Assembly: GCA_023078685.1 (NCBI GenBank)
Contig: JALGAS010000013.1
Coordinates: forward strand, 563,001-627,000
DNA: 64,000 nucleotides
Reading direction: 5' to 3'
Origin: Neopestalotiopsis rosae
Taxonomy: Eukaryota; Ascomycota; Sordariomycetes; Amphisphaeriales; Sporocadaceae
Position 1 is the first letter of the stretch. Every line of letters begins with the position of its first letter. The notes under the pieces were generated by a model. The model was not told the origin of the DNA. It worked only from the letters and a program-made list of their open reading frames with translations, and ran no database searches. The translations under genes and the position numbers were made by a program. Positions 49,701 through 60,815 of the stretch are shown here, one piece after another.

Positions 49701-52110
49701 CCGTGATATAGACGAGAAGCCGCGGCGATGAGCCCCTTAAAGACCCGAGATGCCTTGTCGTCAACGAGAAAGCATCGGGCGTCGGGTCGAGTAAGAGTTG
49801 GTTGTTGTGTTGTCTTGTTTTGGTGTCTTGAGCTGGTCCGCAATGATCAATGGTAAATGTGCCAATTCCCATTGGAGGCGGGCAGACGGCAGACGGGCAG
49901 CTATCTGTTGAATCTGGTTGGCCAATGGAAGGAACGCCCCCCTGCAGCTAGGGCAGTTGTAAGTTGTAAGGAGCTACGTATGACCATGTGTGGCGGCACT
50001 GTATCTCTAATGCTGGGCTAGGTAGGCTGCAGATGATACTCTTATCTTGATCGTCTCAAGGTTTCACCGATGTCAAAGGGCAAGGAGAGCAAAATCCAGA
50101 TCCTTAGGTTAAATTACCGAGTCTTGGACAGGTACAGGGTCTGAACTCTGGTCTTGCTTGCAGCTCAGTCAGTTGTTGCAAAATACTAGTCCATGGAGTA
50201 TGACCGAGAGGGATTGTAGATTACACAATGAGAATGCTGTCATTCCCCGGAGGAGCCGTGGCAATTCGGTTTCCTTGTACACCATGAATCGACACAAGAA
50301 GAAAAAAAGGTGTGACAGATCTGACAATTTGATACTACCTCTTGCCAATTCTGTTTGACAAAGTGGTAACATCAACGAGATGGAGGTACAGACCTAGGTC
50401 AACTTGCCAACTTGCCTAGGCACTCAATGGTATTAGCGCTTTGTACCTACCACGGAGCTATTCTCGACCCCGCCAAAATAAAAGCAGATCCCCACGCTCC
50501 AAGGTGGGAGAAGAAAAGAGCTCCCCGCGATCGCAGCTGTGACACAGCTCGGTTGGATACCCCGAGTGTATTGATTAGCATGTGCCGTGACAAAGCGGAT
50601 ATCCCGTCCAATAGTCTAGGTCCAGCTGTTGACTCTGGTCGCCAACGTGTTGGGAAACCCTCCAGTACAAGGACCGAAAAGAGGAGGAGTTGGAGGAGTA
50701 GACCAAGCCGTCTCTGCGTCATGGTCGAGTCTGAATTTTTTTGGTTTCCAATATGGTGGGTGCTGTGTATACCATTCAGCTTCAAGGGCCTTTTTGGCTC
50801 AACAACCGACAACGGGCGGACAAGTATAACACCGCGAACGAGAAGCTCAAATTGTCTGGGACAATGTGAACGGACATGTCTCTCCAGGATGATCACTGGC
50901 TTGGACCCATAGGTGCGCCAACTGCTTGGTCAATAGTCGACCAGGGTAGCATTGATGCCATTGATTACACGCGAAGGTATAGCCGGGCACATTCTCTGTA
51001 TCAGGCAGGGATCGCAAGAGCTGCGTACGACTCTCATAATTCAATACGGAAAAATCCCCTCAGATTATCTACACTAGAAAGGTCATCCACATGGGATGCT
51101 CGGCGGTGTTTTGCGCTGCTGCATCGAGGTAACGGAGTACCTTGCCTACCTGCTCCATGTTCTCCTAGCCGCGTTGCAGGGCCCGTCCAGAGCTCCATGA
51201 CCGACCGGCCGTCCATCCCTGGATGTACTATTATTTTTTCTAAAATGTGAGGTAGGCAATGTAGGGAAATATGAGTGAGAGACCGTCAGTGTGTCACTCT
51301 CAACGTGTGAGAAACCTTGGACTCCCCCCTCCTCCTGGTCAACCTCCTCTACCTGCTGGCAACTGGTACATTGGATGAGACTAGGTTAGTGCTCTCAGCG
51401 GTAGCCAGCCCGAGGCAGCATAAGACCCCTTCCCATCCCCCTCCTCCTTCTCACCGATCTTGTTGACCTGCTGTCTTTTGCCTCTTCCTCCTCTTGATCA
51501 TCATTCTCTTCATTGGATCGGGCAAACATCTATTCCCGAAGATCCATCTAGTTGTGTGGCCTTGTACAAGTCTTTGAGACATTGTGGTGCCGCTGGTGGT
51601 TGTTCAAAAAACACCAGTTGCCCTTTGTCAAAGGCTCGGCCTACTATCATCCATCCCACCCCACGTTCCTGACCCTTACCTTGTTCAGGTATCTCACCAA
51701 AGACTTGTCCGCCCGGAGCAAAGGGACTTAGGTTTCACAGTGGGCACGGTTCACTCGTCTTACCTAGACTCTAGCGCTGTTACGTCAGACTCGAGCCCAG
51801 TAATCGAAGCTCTACCTAGGTCCAGATAGCTGTTCTGTCAGTCTGCGTCCTACAGCGAGCCAATCCACGACGGTTTACTTTCAAAGAGGACGCCGGCCGG
51901 TTCTAATCTCGATTGCCTAATTGAGCGCTTTTACGAAATCAAACCTCTCCGATCTTCTTCTCTGACCGATTCGGTATCTTTCCGCTCGAGGTCAATTGAC
52001 TTTCATCCAAACACCCCACCAAGACTCCGCCCTAGCTTCGCTCTTCGCCAGAAGCTCCGGCTATATTACCACCAAACGAACCACAAACAACATTCAACCA
52101 GATAGACAAC
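46721..52110. other. 5.4-kb region upstream of pyruvate carboxylase
   Basis: No credible gene. Open frames reach about 165 codons on either strand but are low-complexity or lack any domain and splice partner. The last 700 bases (about 51.4-52.1 kb) are C/T-rich, fitting a long leader for the plus-strand gene. A leader intron or a non-coding transcript could lie here but is not visible to me. Confidence 0.45.
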
Positions 52111-55100
52111 ATGGCTGATCACCAGGACCTCAAGGACCTCAAGGCAGCCGCCGAGGCTGCCGGTCAGGATACCGAAGATGTCTTCGAGGAAGGCATGGCT
52201 CCCAAGGAGGCCCAGACTATTCATCACATTCGAGCCAACAGCTCCATCATGCAGCTCAAGAAGCTGCTGGTCGCGAACCGTGGCGAGATCCCCATTCGTA
52301 TTTTCAGAACGGCTCACGAGCTGAGCTTGCACACCATTGCCGTCTTCAGTTACGAGGATCGGTTGAGCATGCACAGACAAAGTACGTTTTAATCGTTTGT
52401 TTCTTACCTCGGTAGCTAGCTTATACTGGTGGTGGTCTGGGGGGACAAGTTGATTTTGTGGGAGCGAATCATTTGTGAAAGAATATTTGAGCTGACTCTA
52501 TTCACTTGTACAGAGGCCGATGAGGCATATGTCATTGGAAAGCGTGGCCAGTACACTCCTGTCGGCGCTTATCTGGCTGGCGAGGAGATCATCAAGATTG
52601 CCGTTGAACACGGTGCTCAGATGATCCACCCAGGTGAGTCCTCGGCGACCAATTGGCTTGGCGGGGCACCCAACTTACAAACAATCCAGGTTATGGTTTC
52701 CTGTCAGAGAACGCCGAGTTCGCACGAGGCGTTGAGAAGGCCGGTCTCATTGTAAGTTTCAATATAGTCGCATCTACTGCATTATGATTCGTTGAACTAA
52801 TCAAACCGCCTACTATAGTTTGTCGGACCTTCCCCCGATGTCATTGACTCGCTAGGCGACAAGGTTTCGGCTCGAAAGCTTGCGATCGCCGCCAACGTCC
52901 CCGTCGTCCCCGGAACTGAAGGCGCTGTCGAGACATTCGAGGAGGTCAAAGCCTTCACTGACCAATATGGTTTCCCAATTATCATCAAGGCCGCCTACGG
53001 TGGTGGTGGTCGTGGTATGAGAGTGGTGCGCGACCAAGCCAGCTTGAAGGAGTCCTTTGAGCGAGCAACCTCCGAGGCCAAGAGTGCCTTCGGCAACGGC
53101 ACAGTCTTTGTTGAGCGTTTCTTGGACAAGCCCAAGCACATTGAGGTTCAGCTGCTGGGTGACAACCACGGCAACATTGTTCACTTGTTTGAACGTGACT
53201 GTTCCGTCCAGCGAAGACACCAGAAGGTTGTTGAGATTGCACCCGCAAAGGACCTGCCGGTTGCTACCAGAGACGCCATCTTGGCCGACGCTGTCAAGCT
53301 CGCCAAGTCGGTCAACTACAGAAACGCCGGTACCGCCGAGTTCTTGGTCGACCAGCAGAACCGCTACTACTTCATTGAGATTAACCCCCGTATCCAGGTC
53401 GAGCACACCATTACCGAGGAAATCACTGGCATTGATATTGTAGCCGCCCAGATTCAGATTGCTGCCGGTGCAACACTTGCACAGCTCGGCTTGACCCAGG
53501 ACAGAATCTCCACCCGGGGTTTCGCTATCCAATGCCGAATTACGACCGAGGATCCCTCCAAAGGTTTCCAGCCTGACACTGGTAAGATCGAAGTATATCG
53601 ATCTGCCGGTGGAAAGTAAGTTCTCTGACTATCCCCATTGGCTCGTGATTGGCAGGAGTATACAGGTCGCTGGTTGGTGCGCTACTTGGCTCACCAACCT
53701 CATACTTGTATACTTTTGCCTATCACGACCAATTACTATACTTGTTCATAAAGCTGACTTCCTTCACGTGGCGTGAGGCTCGATGGTGGCAACGGCTTTG
53801 CCGGTGCCGTTATCACTCCTTACTACGATTCCATGTTGGTGAAGTGCACATGTCTTGGTTCCACATATGAGATCGCCCGCAGAAAGATGCTCAGAGCTCT
53901 TGTGGAGTTCCGCATCCGTGGCGTCAAGACAAACATTCCTTTCCTGGCATCGTTGCTTACGCACCCTACCTTCATTGACAGTACTTGCTGGACTACTTTC
54001 ATCGACGACACTCCCCAGCTCTTCGATCTCATTGGCAGTCAGAACCGTGCCCAGAAGCTCCTTGCCTACCTGGGAGATGTTGCCGTCAACGGATCCAGCA
54101 TCAAGGGCCAGGTTGGCGAGCCCAAGTTCAAGGGCGAGTTCATCCTTCCCGAGCTTCTCAACGCCGACGGCTCCAAGCTTGATGTTTCCCAGCCTTGCAC
54201 TAAGGGATGGAGACAGATCATTTTGGAGCAGGGACCTAAGGGCTTTGCCAAGGCTGTTCGCAACTACAAGGGTTGCTTGCTGATGGACACAACTTGGCGT
54301 GACGCTCACCAGTCGTTGCTCGCTACTCGTGTCCGAACTGTTGATCTCTTGGGCATTGCCAAGGAGACCAGCCACGCGCTTTCCAACTTGTACTCGCTCG
54401 AGTGCTGGGGAGGAGCCACTTTCGACGTTGCCATGCGCTTCCTGTACGAGGACCCCTGGGACCGTCTTCGCAAGATGAGAAAGCTTGTACCCAACATCCC
54501 CTTCCAGATGTTGCTACGTGGTGCCAACGGTGTCGCCTACGCCTCCCTGCCCGACAATGCCATCTACCACTTCGTCAAGCAGGCCAAGGAGAACGGTGTC
54601 GATATCTTCCGAGTGTTCGATGCCCTGAACGACATTGACCAGCTCGAGGTTGGTATCAAGGCCGTCCAGCAGGCCGGTGGTGTGGCCGAGGGAACTGTCT
54701 GCTATTCGGGAGACATGTTGAACCCAAAGAAGAAGTACAACTTGAAGTACTACTTGGAGCTTGTTGACAAGCTGGTCGCTCTCGACATCGATATCCTTGG
54801 AATCAAGGATATGGCTGGTGTTCTGAAGCCTCACGCTGCCACACTTCTCATTGGTGGTATCCGTGAGAAGTACCCCGACCTGCCTATCCACGTTCACACC
54901 CACGACTCTGCTGGTACTGGTGTTGCTTCTATGGTTGCTTGCGCCAAGGCAGGTGCCGATGCTGTTGACGCCGCCACTGACAGTCTGTCCGGTATGACTT
55001 CTCAGCCCAGCATCAACGCCATCATCGCCTCTCTCGAGGGCAGTGAGCACGACCCTGGTCTGAACCCCGCCCATGTTCGTGCTCTCGACACCTACTGGGC

Positions 55101-56121
55101 CCAGCTTCGTCTGCTCTACTCTCCATTCGAAGCCCACCTTGCTGGTCCTGATCCTGAGGTGTACGAGCACGAGATTCCGGGTGGACAGCTGACCAACATG
55201 ATGTTCCAAGCTCAACAACTCGGTCTTGGTTCTCAGTGGGCTGAGACCAAGAAGGCTTACGAGCACGCCAATGACCTTCTCGGTGACATTGTCAAGGTCA
55301 CTCCTACTTCCAAGGTCGTAGGTGATCTCGCACAATTCATGGTGTCCAACAAGCTTTCGCCAGAGGAAGTCATCGAGAGAGCCGACCAGCTTGATTTCCC
55401 CGGCTCGGTCTATGAATTCCTCGAGGGTATGATGGGTCAGCCTTACGGTGGATTCCCCGAGCCCCTCCGATCCAAGGCTCTGCGCAACCGCCGCAAGTTC
55501 GACAAGCGACCGGGTCTGTATCTCGATCCCGTCGACTTCAAGAAGGTTCGCACAGAACTCGGCCAGAAGTGGGGACCTCTCACCGAGTGCGACCTGGCTT
55601 CGTACTTGATGTACCCCAAGGTGTTTGACGACTACAAGAAGTTCACGCAACAATATGGTGATCTCTCCGTCCTTCCTACAAGATACTTCCTCTCCCGGCC
55701 AGAGATTGGCGAGGAGTTCCACGTTGAGCTTGAGAAGGGCAAGGTCCTCATCCTCAAGATGCTTGCCATCGGTCCCTTGTCGGAAAGCACCGGTCAGCGT
55801 GAGGTGTTCTACGAGATGAACGGCGAGGTTCGACAGGTCACTGTCGACGACAAGAAGGCTTCCGTTGAGAATGTGTCCAGGCCCAAGGCCGACCCCACCG
55901 ACAGTAGTCAAGTTGGTGCCCCGATGGCTGGTGTTCTCGTGGAGCTGAGAGTCAAGGATGGCTCTGATGTCAAGAAGGGTGACCCGCTCGCTGTTCTGAG
56001 CGCCATGAAGATGGAGATGGTTATCTCTGCGCCGCACAACGGAAAGGTCAGTGGACTGCAGGTCAAGGAAGGTGACTCTGTAGACGGAAGCGATCTGGTC
56101 TGCAAGATCACCAAGGAGTAA
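52111..56121 (+). CDS. pyc1: Pyruvate carboxylase
   Basis: Biotin enzyme that makes oxaloacetate from pyruvate, bicarbonate and ATP; cytosolic in many fungi, and no mitochondrial presequence is obvious here. Exons: 52111-52381, 52514-52633, 52690-52751, 52819-53615, and a last exon starting at 53769 (by protein conservation) or 53778 (by the first AG), ending 56121. The first choice gives 1200 residues, the second 1197. Domains: biotin carboxylase (LLVANRGEI near residue 55, ATP-grasp loop YGGGGRGMR near 210, [12 protein letters not shown]), carboxyltransferase ([16 protein letters not shown] near 588), and biotinyl domain with AMKMEM, the biotin-bearing Lys at about residue 1164, 36 residues from the end. 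The last intron is abnormal: the conserved NGVRLDGG block needs an exon starting at 53769, but the bases before it are CACG, not AG. See findings. Confidence 0.95.
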
Positions 56122-57341
56122 ATATCTGAAGGGCAGATACTCGACTCAACGCCAATACAATGACCGGGGAGGACGGCTTGACATGACTATCTCTTTACTG
56201 CAATCAATGGAGTGAACTTATTTTTTGAGCGATGGGGTGAGAGCAGTTTAGTATTATGAATAATTGATTATATGTTCTAAGTAAATGACCACCAGTGACA
56301 TCTTCACTTACCAAGAAGAAGCAGCAGGATAGGAGTGATGATAGATGATTATTTATCGCCATCTAAGTATCAATCACACGTACACAAATCCTTTCAGGAG
56401 CACACATGAAGCGTCACATTCGCATTTGAGCAGCAGAGTGTGGACACGATGATATATGCATAGCCGCCCGAACCATATCTTGAAAAAGAGATGCATAGGA
56501 AAGAGTCTGCGAAAGCTAGAAATATAAGAAAATTAGCGAAAAGAAAATAGTCGAATAGAAGATATAATAAATTAGAAATTATATTATAAGGCAGAAGATA
56601 TAACATAACTAATAAATAAATTATATGCGAGAAAATACACCATAAGCAAGAAAATATACCAAAAGCAAAAAAATACACCATAAGCAAGAAAATACACCAT
56701 AAGCAAGAAAATATACTATAGGCAAAAAAATACACCATAAGCAAGAAAATACACCATAAGCAAAAATATATATTATATATTATAATAACATTGGATTATT
56801 ATTGAGTTGAGCTGTGGTGCTGGTGATTGTTGAGTTGTGGTAAAAGTTCAAAGAACAAGCGGAATAGAATCAGCCTTTATACTTGAGATCACGCCAATCG
56901 AACTAGTGCACTCGAGTTCCTTCTACACTTTGATTCATTTTCGGGCTTGCTTGTTTTTGACTGAAGGTGCTTACAGACCGAACCACTCGGCGAGGACGAG
57001 ACGTGAGGACGAACTGTACTTGGTTCGTTTCCCGTGATACTCAATTAGAGACGTAACAATGATGATATACTCATGTTTGATTGAATATTATTTATTTCAT
57101 TTATCATCCGCTGCGAAATACCTTGGCAAGTCTCTTTTCATGATTGAGTCTAAGGATCTGCTCCAGACGCCATTTCTCCCCAAAGCGTGCGTCCAAATTC
57201 GTACTGCAAACATTGCAGTAACCAAAACACCAAGGTCATGGATTGGATGTTTTGGTCACATGCGAGTCAACTGATTCCTCCCCTACATCAATCCTCCTAG
57301 CTTTGTCTTTATCTTGCACCCATTTCATACCAAACGACTCT
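56122..57341. other. Convergent intergenic region between pyruvate carboxylase and SmB
   Basis: Contains the 3' ends of both genes. The middle (about 56510-56800) is very AT-rich and includes a 19-base minisatellite listed separately. Nothing else is recognised. Confidence 0.55.
56631..56763. repeat. Minisatellite, seven 19-base units
   Basis: Seven head-to-tail copies of a 19-base unit, GAAAATACACCATAAGCAA or close variants, fill exactly 133 bases. Units 1, 4 and 7 are identical; units 3 and 6 are identical to each other and differ only at the first base; units 2 and 5 carry a few substitutions. The flanks are AT-rich. A minus-strand frame across it translates to repetitive hydrophobic sequence, which is a by-product. 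Confidence 0.95.
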
Positions 57342-58131
57342 TTATCTTCGACCAGGGGGGTTAAATCCCGGGGGAGCACCACCAGAGAAGCCCGGTGGAG
57401 GAGCAAAACCTCCAGGAGGAGCGAAGCCAGCCGGGGGGAAACCGCCAGGGGCACCAGGGAATCCAGGAACCGGGGGACCACCTCGGCCAGGGAAACCTGG
57501 AGCACCAGGGAACTGAGGAGGGAACTGAGGTGGTGCTCCAGCACCAACACCAGCAGCAGGACCGGCCAGACTTGCAGGAGCAGCTCCGCGACCAGCAGGT
57601 CTTGCGACTCCAGGACCGGCTGTGAGTGCTGTAGGGAGACCACCGGTTGTAGTCTTGCCGAGGCGTGTGCTGGGATCTTGCGGAGGAGGAGACTCGACGG
57701 ATAGCGAGACAATCTGGGCACCGCGGACAATGGTCAAACCGAGCGTGCGCTTCTCCTCTGTCTCGATGGTTTGTGTCTGAGGGGTTGAGCCACCAACAGC
57801 GGCGGGCTTTGTGGTCTTGCGCTTGAGCTTGCGGAACTCTTCCGTGTCGGCAAGGACGAGGTTCATGTGCTTATCGAAGGCCAACATCTGGCCGGTCATT
57901 TGGCGACCGTCCAAGAGAGTGACTCTCATCCGGTAGTTGATCTGTGTCGAGAGTTAGTACATTGACATTGCAATTGCACAGCGCAAATGCGCGTAGTCGT
58001 CGCGAGAGGAGTGAGAACGTACGTAACCGGCCTAGAAATACGAGTCTTGTCAGCCTACAGTGTCAACATTGAGATACATGCGCGCATGGAAACGGGGAGC
58101 TACTCACCATCTTGCCCTGTTTGTTCGACAT
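57342..58131 (-). CDS. smb1: Small nuclear ribonucleoprotein Sm protein B
   Basis: Core Sm-ring protein of the spliceosomal U1, U2, U4 and U5 snRNPs. Predicted 210 residues from three minus-strand coding exons: 58131-58108 (MSNKQGKM), 58031-58023 (9 nt, AGY) and 57941-57342. Introns start GTGAGT and GTACGT and end TAG and ACAG, both phase 0. The Sm1 motif follows (NYRMRVTLLDGRQMTGQMLA, FDKHMNLVLADTEEFRK), then a basic insert (KLKRKTTK) and the Sm2 motif (GLTIVRGAQIVSLSVE). The C-terminal 100 residues are Pro/Gly-rich with PPGF and PGFPG repeats, as in SmB proteins. The three residues from the 9-nt exon complete the usual KMAGYINYRMR start, which supports this very small exon. SmB is transcribed away from RPL11, with 542 bases between the two start codons. 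Confidence 0.93.
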
Positions 58132-58673
58132 GGTATCTGGAGTTTGCCCCTTGAGGGAGCTACTCTTTCTGTGCTTTCAAAAAATTTGGCTTCCTTTTCT
58201 GGGGTGGAAGTCGTGTCGCGACACGTCTTCTTGCGAGTTCTTGATTGCGACGCTGATTGAACAGAATAGCTTCAAGATCTCGGCTTTGGAATATGGGGAA
58301 CTAGGTAGAGGTCAAAGCCGCGAAATAATTCATGAGGCGCGTTAAGGCAAGGCAGCCAGCCTCGAGGCTGAGAGACAAAGCTCAAGCCACAATACCAATG
58401 GGGTCGGTCACTGTGGATTTTTTTGGAGCTCAAATCAGTCTATGCGGTTTTGGGATTAGTGAGCTTTCCCCGGTCGTCGCCAACCCGACTGCCCTGGTAT
58501 CTCTCCAAAGTGTGCACGGGCCAATCCCACAAGAGGGTACCAAAACCCTCAAAATTTCAGCAACTTTCTCGAACTTTGGCCCATCGCGAACTTCTCAAAG
58601 AGTCAATCTCCATCGATCATCAACCACAGCGACCCATCTCCCCACGGTCACTACTAACCACCAACAGCCAAGA
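58132..58673. promoter_or_regulatory. Shared divergent promoter region of SmB and RPL11
   Basis: The two start codons are 542 bases apart on opposite strands, so both promoters and leaders must fit here. No single motif stands out enough to name. The right end (about 58610-58673) is C/A-rich, without G runs, as in leaders of highly expressed ribosomal protein genes. Confidence 0.55.
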
Positions 58674-59318
58674 TGGTATGCTGCGATACCTAAGATAGTC
58701 GAGTTTTCGAATCGCCATGCTAATCATCGATGTAGTCGTCCGAGAAGGCCCAGAACCCCATGAGGGAGCTCAAGATCCAGAAGCTCGTCCTCAACATCTC
58801 CGTTGGTGAGTCTGGTGACAGACTTACTCGTGCCGCCAAGGTGCTCGAGCAGCTGTCTGGTCAGACCCCCGTCTACAGTACGTTACCGATCTCTCCCCAA
58901 ATTTTCTATATCGCATTGATCTAACAAGGCTTCCTTCACAGGCAAGGCCCGCTACACCGTCCGTACCTTCGGTATCCGCCGTAACGAGAAGATCGCTGTC
59001 CACGTCACCGTTCGTGGCCCCAAGGCCGAGGAGATTCTCGAGCGTGGCCTCAAGGTCAAGGAGTACGAGCTCCGCAAGCGCAACTTCTCCGAGACCGGCA
59101 ACTTCGGATTCGGTATCTCCGAGCACATCGATCTCGGTATCAAGTACGACCCCGCCATCGGTATCTACGGTATGGACTTCTACTGCTGCATGACCCGTCC
59201 CGGTGAGCGCATCACCCGCCGCCGCCGCGCCAAGGGCAGAATCGGTGCCTCCCACAAGATCAACCGTGACGAGACCGTCAAGTGGTTCAAGTCTCGCTTC
59301 GACGGTATTGTCCGATAA
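58674..59318 (+). CDS. rpl11: Ribosomal protein uL5 (60S RPL11)
   Basis: Large-subunit ribosomal protein that binds 5S rRNA with uL18. Predicted 173 residues, the usual length. Coding exons: 58674-58676 (only the ATG), 58737-58878 and 58942-59318. The introns start GTATGC and GTACGT and end TAG and ACAG; junctions keep the frame. The protein reads [20 protein letters not shown], then [40 protein letters not shown], and a C-terminus [20 protein letters not shown], all matching eukaryotic uL5. Splitting the first codon from the rest is common in fungal ribosomal protein genes. Codon use is strongly biased to C-ending codons, as expected for high expression. The neighbour SmB is divergent. Confidence 0.97.
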
Positions 59319-60815
59319 ATGCTTTACCAGCATTTTCGGGTTTGCTGGACTGGGCGAAGGAGTAAAAAAGACAATTGAGGCAAAATGATTACGGCGTTGG
59401 CTGGATGGCATGGGTTGATATTTTTGCATGGAAACACTTGCATTCGTGTACATCGCACGAGATAACCACCTGCTCTGCGACAGCCAGAGAGTGGACTCGT
59501 CACACATCAGCAGACTGAATCAAGTCAGCTACGGCCTCAGAGACCGACCGGCATCATGCCGGCTATTCCCCCGTTGCAACTTTGGGCTTTTGTGCACATG
59601 AGCGAATTGATTGAACGCCGAAAGGCTATAACAACTTGTTCTATCTATCTTCCTGGCCTCTCGTGATGTTCGACTGTAGTGATAGAGCTTGTGCAGCTCT
59701 TGCTGTTCTATATTGTAGACACCGAGCAGTCGTTTCTCATCGATCTTTTCGATGTGGCAGCGGTCGCGTGATCGTAGTAGTTGATATCTTGACCTGCTAT
59801 GAGCAGACCAGACACTTCACATATCTCAATCATGTCAATGCTATTGTGGTGAGATGGGAGCACCGAATTCGCAATGCCCAGGACGTACTCTGTTCATGTT
59901 GCCGTCGAAAACGGCCCTCCAGGTCCAGTTATGCGTCGTCAGTCCAGTCAATGGTCACGGAGCTTGCATTCTAGGGGACAAGTTATGGCAGCTGACGTGA
60001 AACTTCCGCGGAATAACATCCGGGATTCGCTTTACAGTCTCCGACGTTTTTCGTGTAAGTCATGGACATCGTCAGAGATACTACCTGAGCACATATGGAT
60101 TGTGCCTTGCAACCCTGTACACCTTGGAATAGCAGAGTTGCGAAAGAGTGGGAACATGAAACTCTTACATCTTGATCATCAATTAGTCTAGGCTTTTTAT
60201 TCAAACCAAGTTCTGAATTCTACCATCTCGTTGCTACATCTTCACCTTGATCAAATTACGTCTTGCGACATATATGCCAATATCCCTTCGACATCATTCT
60301 TCATTCGTACCACAAGCGTCAGAGCATATAAGTGTCAAATCACCTTAATGGCACTGAGTTGGGCTTGCCCCGTATTCTTCTAGAGGTCGAGTCAAGTGAC
60401 AAGGTTGCATTATCATACCTACCTAGAATTGAGTTCCTCGTTCACCAACGCGAGCAGTTGATGGTCCCCGCGTATACCTTGTACGAAGGAAGGCGCGAAA
60501 GTGTATGGCATCCGCCCGTCCTAACATGCCTGAGCAATCGCGCCTTCCCTACGTATATTGAATTTGAGAAGTTTTTCGCTCTCTAGGCACACCGAACTAA
60601 CACAAATCTCGCTTGAAAACTCTCAATATCTGAATTGATGACATTTTCACCAATACCTGCTTTGCCATCCTGGTATCCTCAAACTCTCGGTTTGAGTCTA
60701 CATGGACCAACTGGCAAGCCATATGGTCAGCCACTGATGACCTTCTCTTTCTCTGGTACAACGCTTCGTCCACACTTTCTGGAAACTTTTCTGTCTCATT
60801 AAAAACGCATACAAC
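59319..60815. other. Intergenic region downstream of RPL11
   Basis: About 1.5 kb. Open frames stay below about 230 codons; the longest one (minus strand, 59507-58824) is antisense to RPL11 and reflects its codon bias. No other gene is seen. Confidence 0.5.

Noticed and set aside
53764..54375. 203-codon antisense frame near the pyruvate carboxylase splice anomaly
   Set aside because: Shadow of the sense exon; it neither explains nor changes the missing splice AG.
54514..56037. 507-codon open frame antisense to pyruvate carboxylase
   Set aside because: Same explanation: strongly biased sense codons. The protein has no recognisable motif.
56394..56744. Minus-strand frame with repetitive hydrophobic protein
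   Set aside because: It is only the translation of the 19-base minisatellite and its AT-rich flank.
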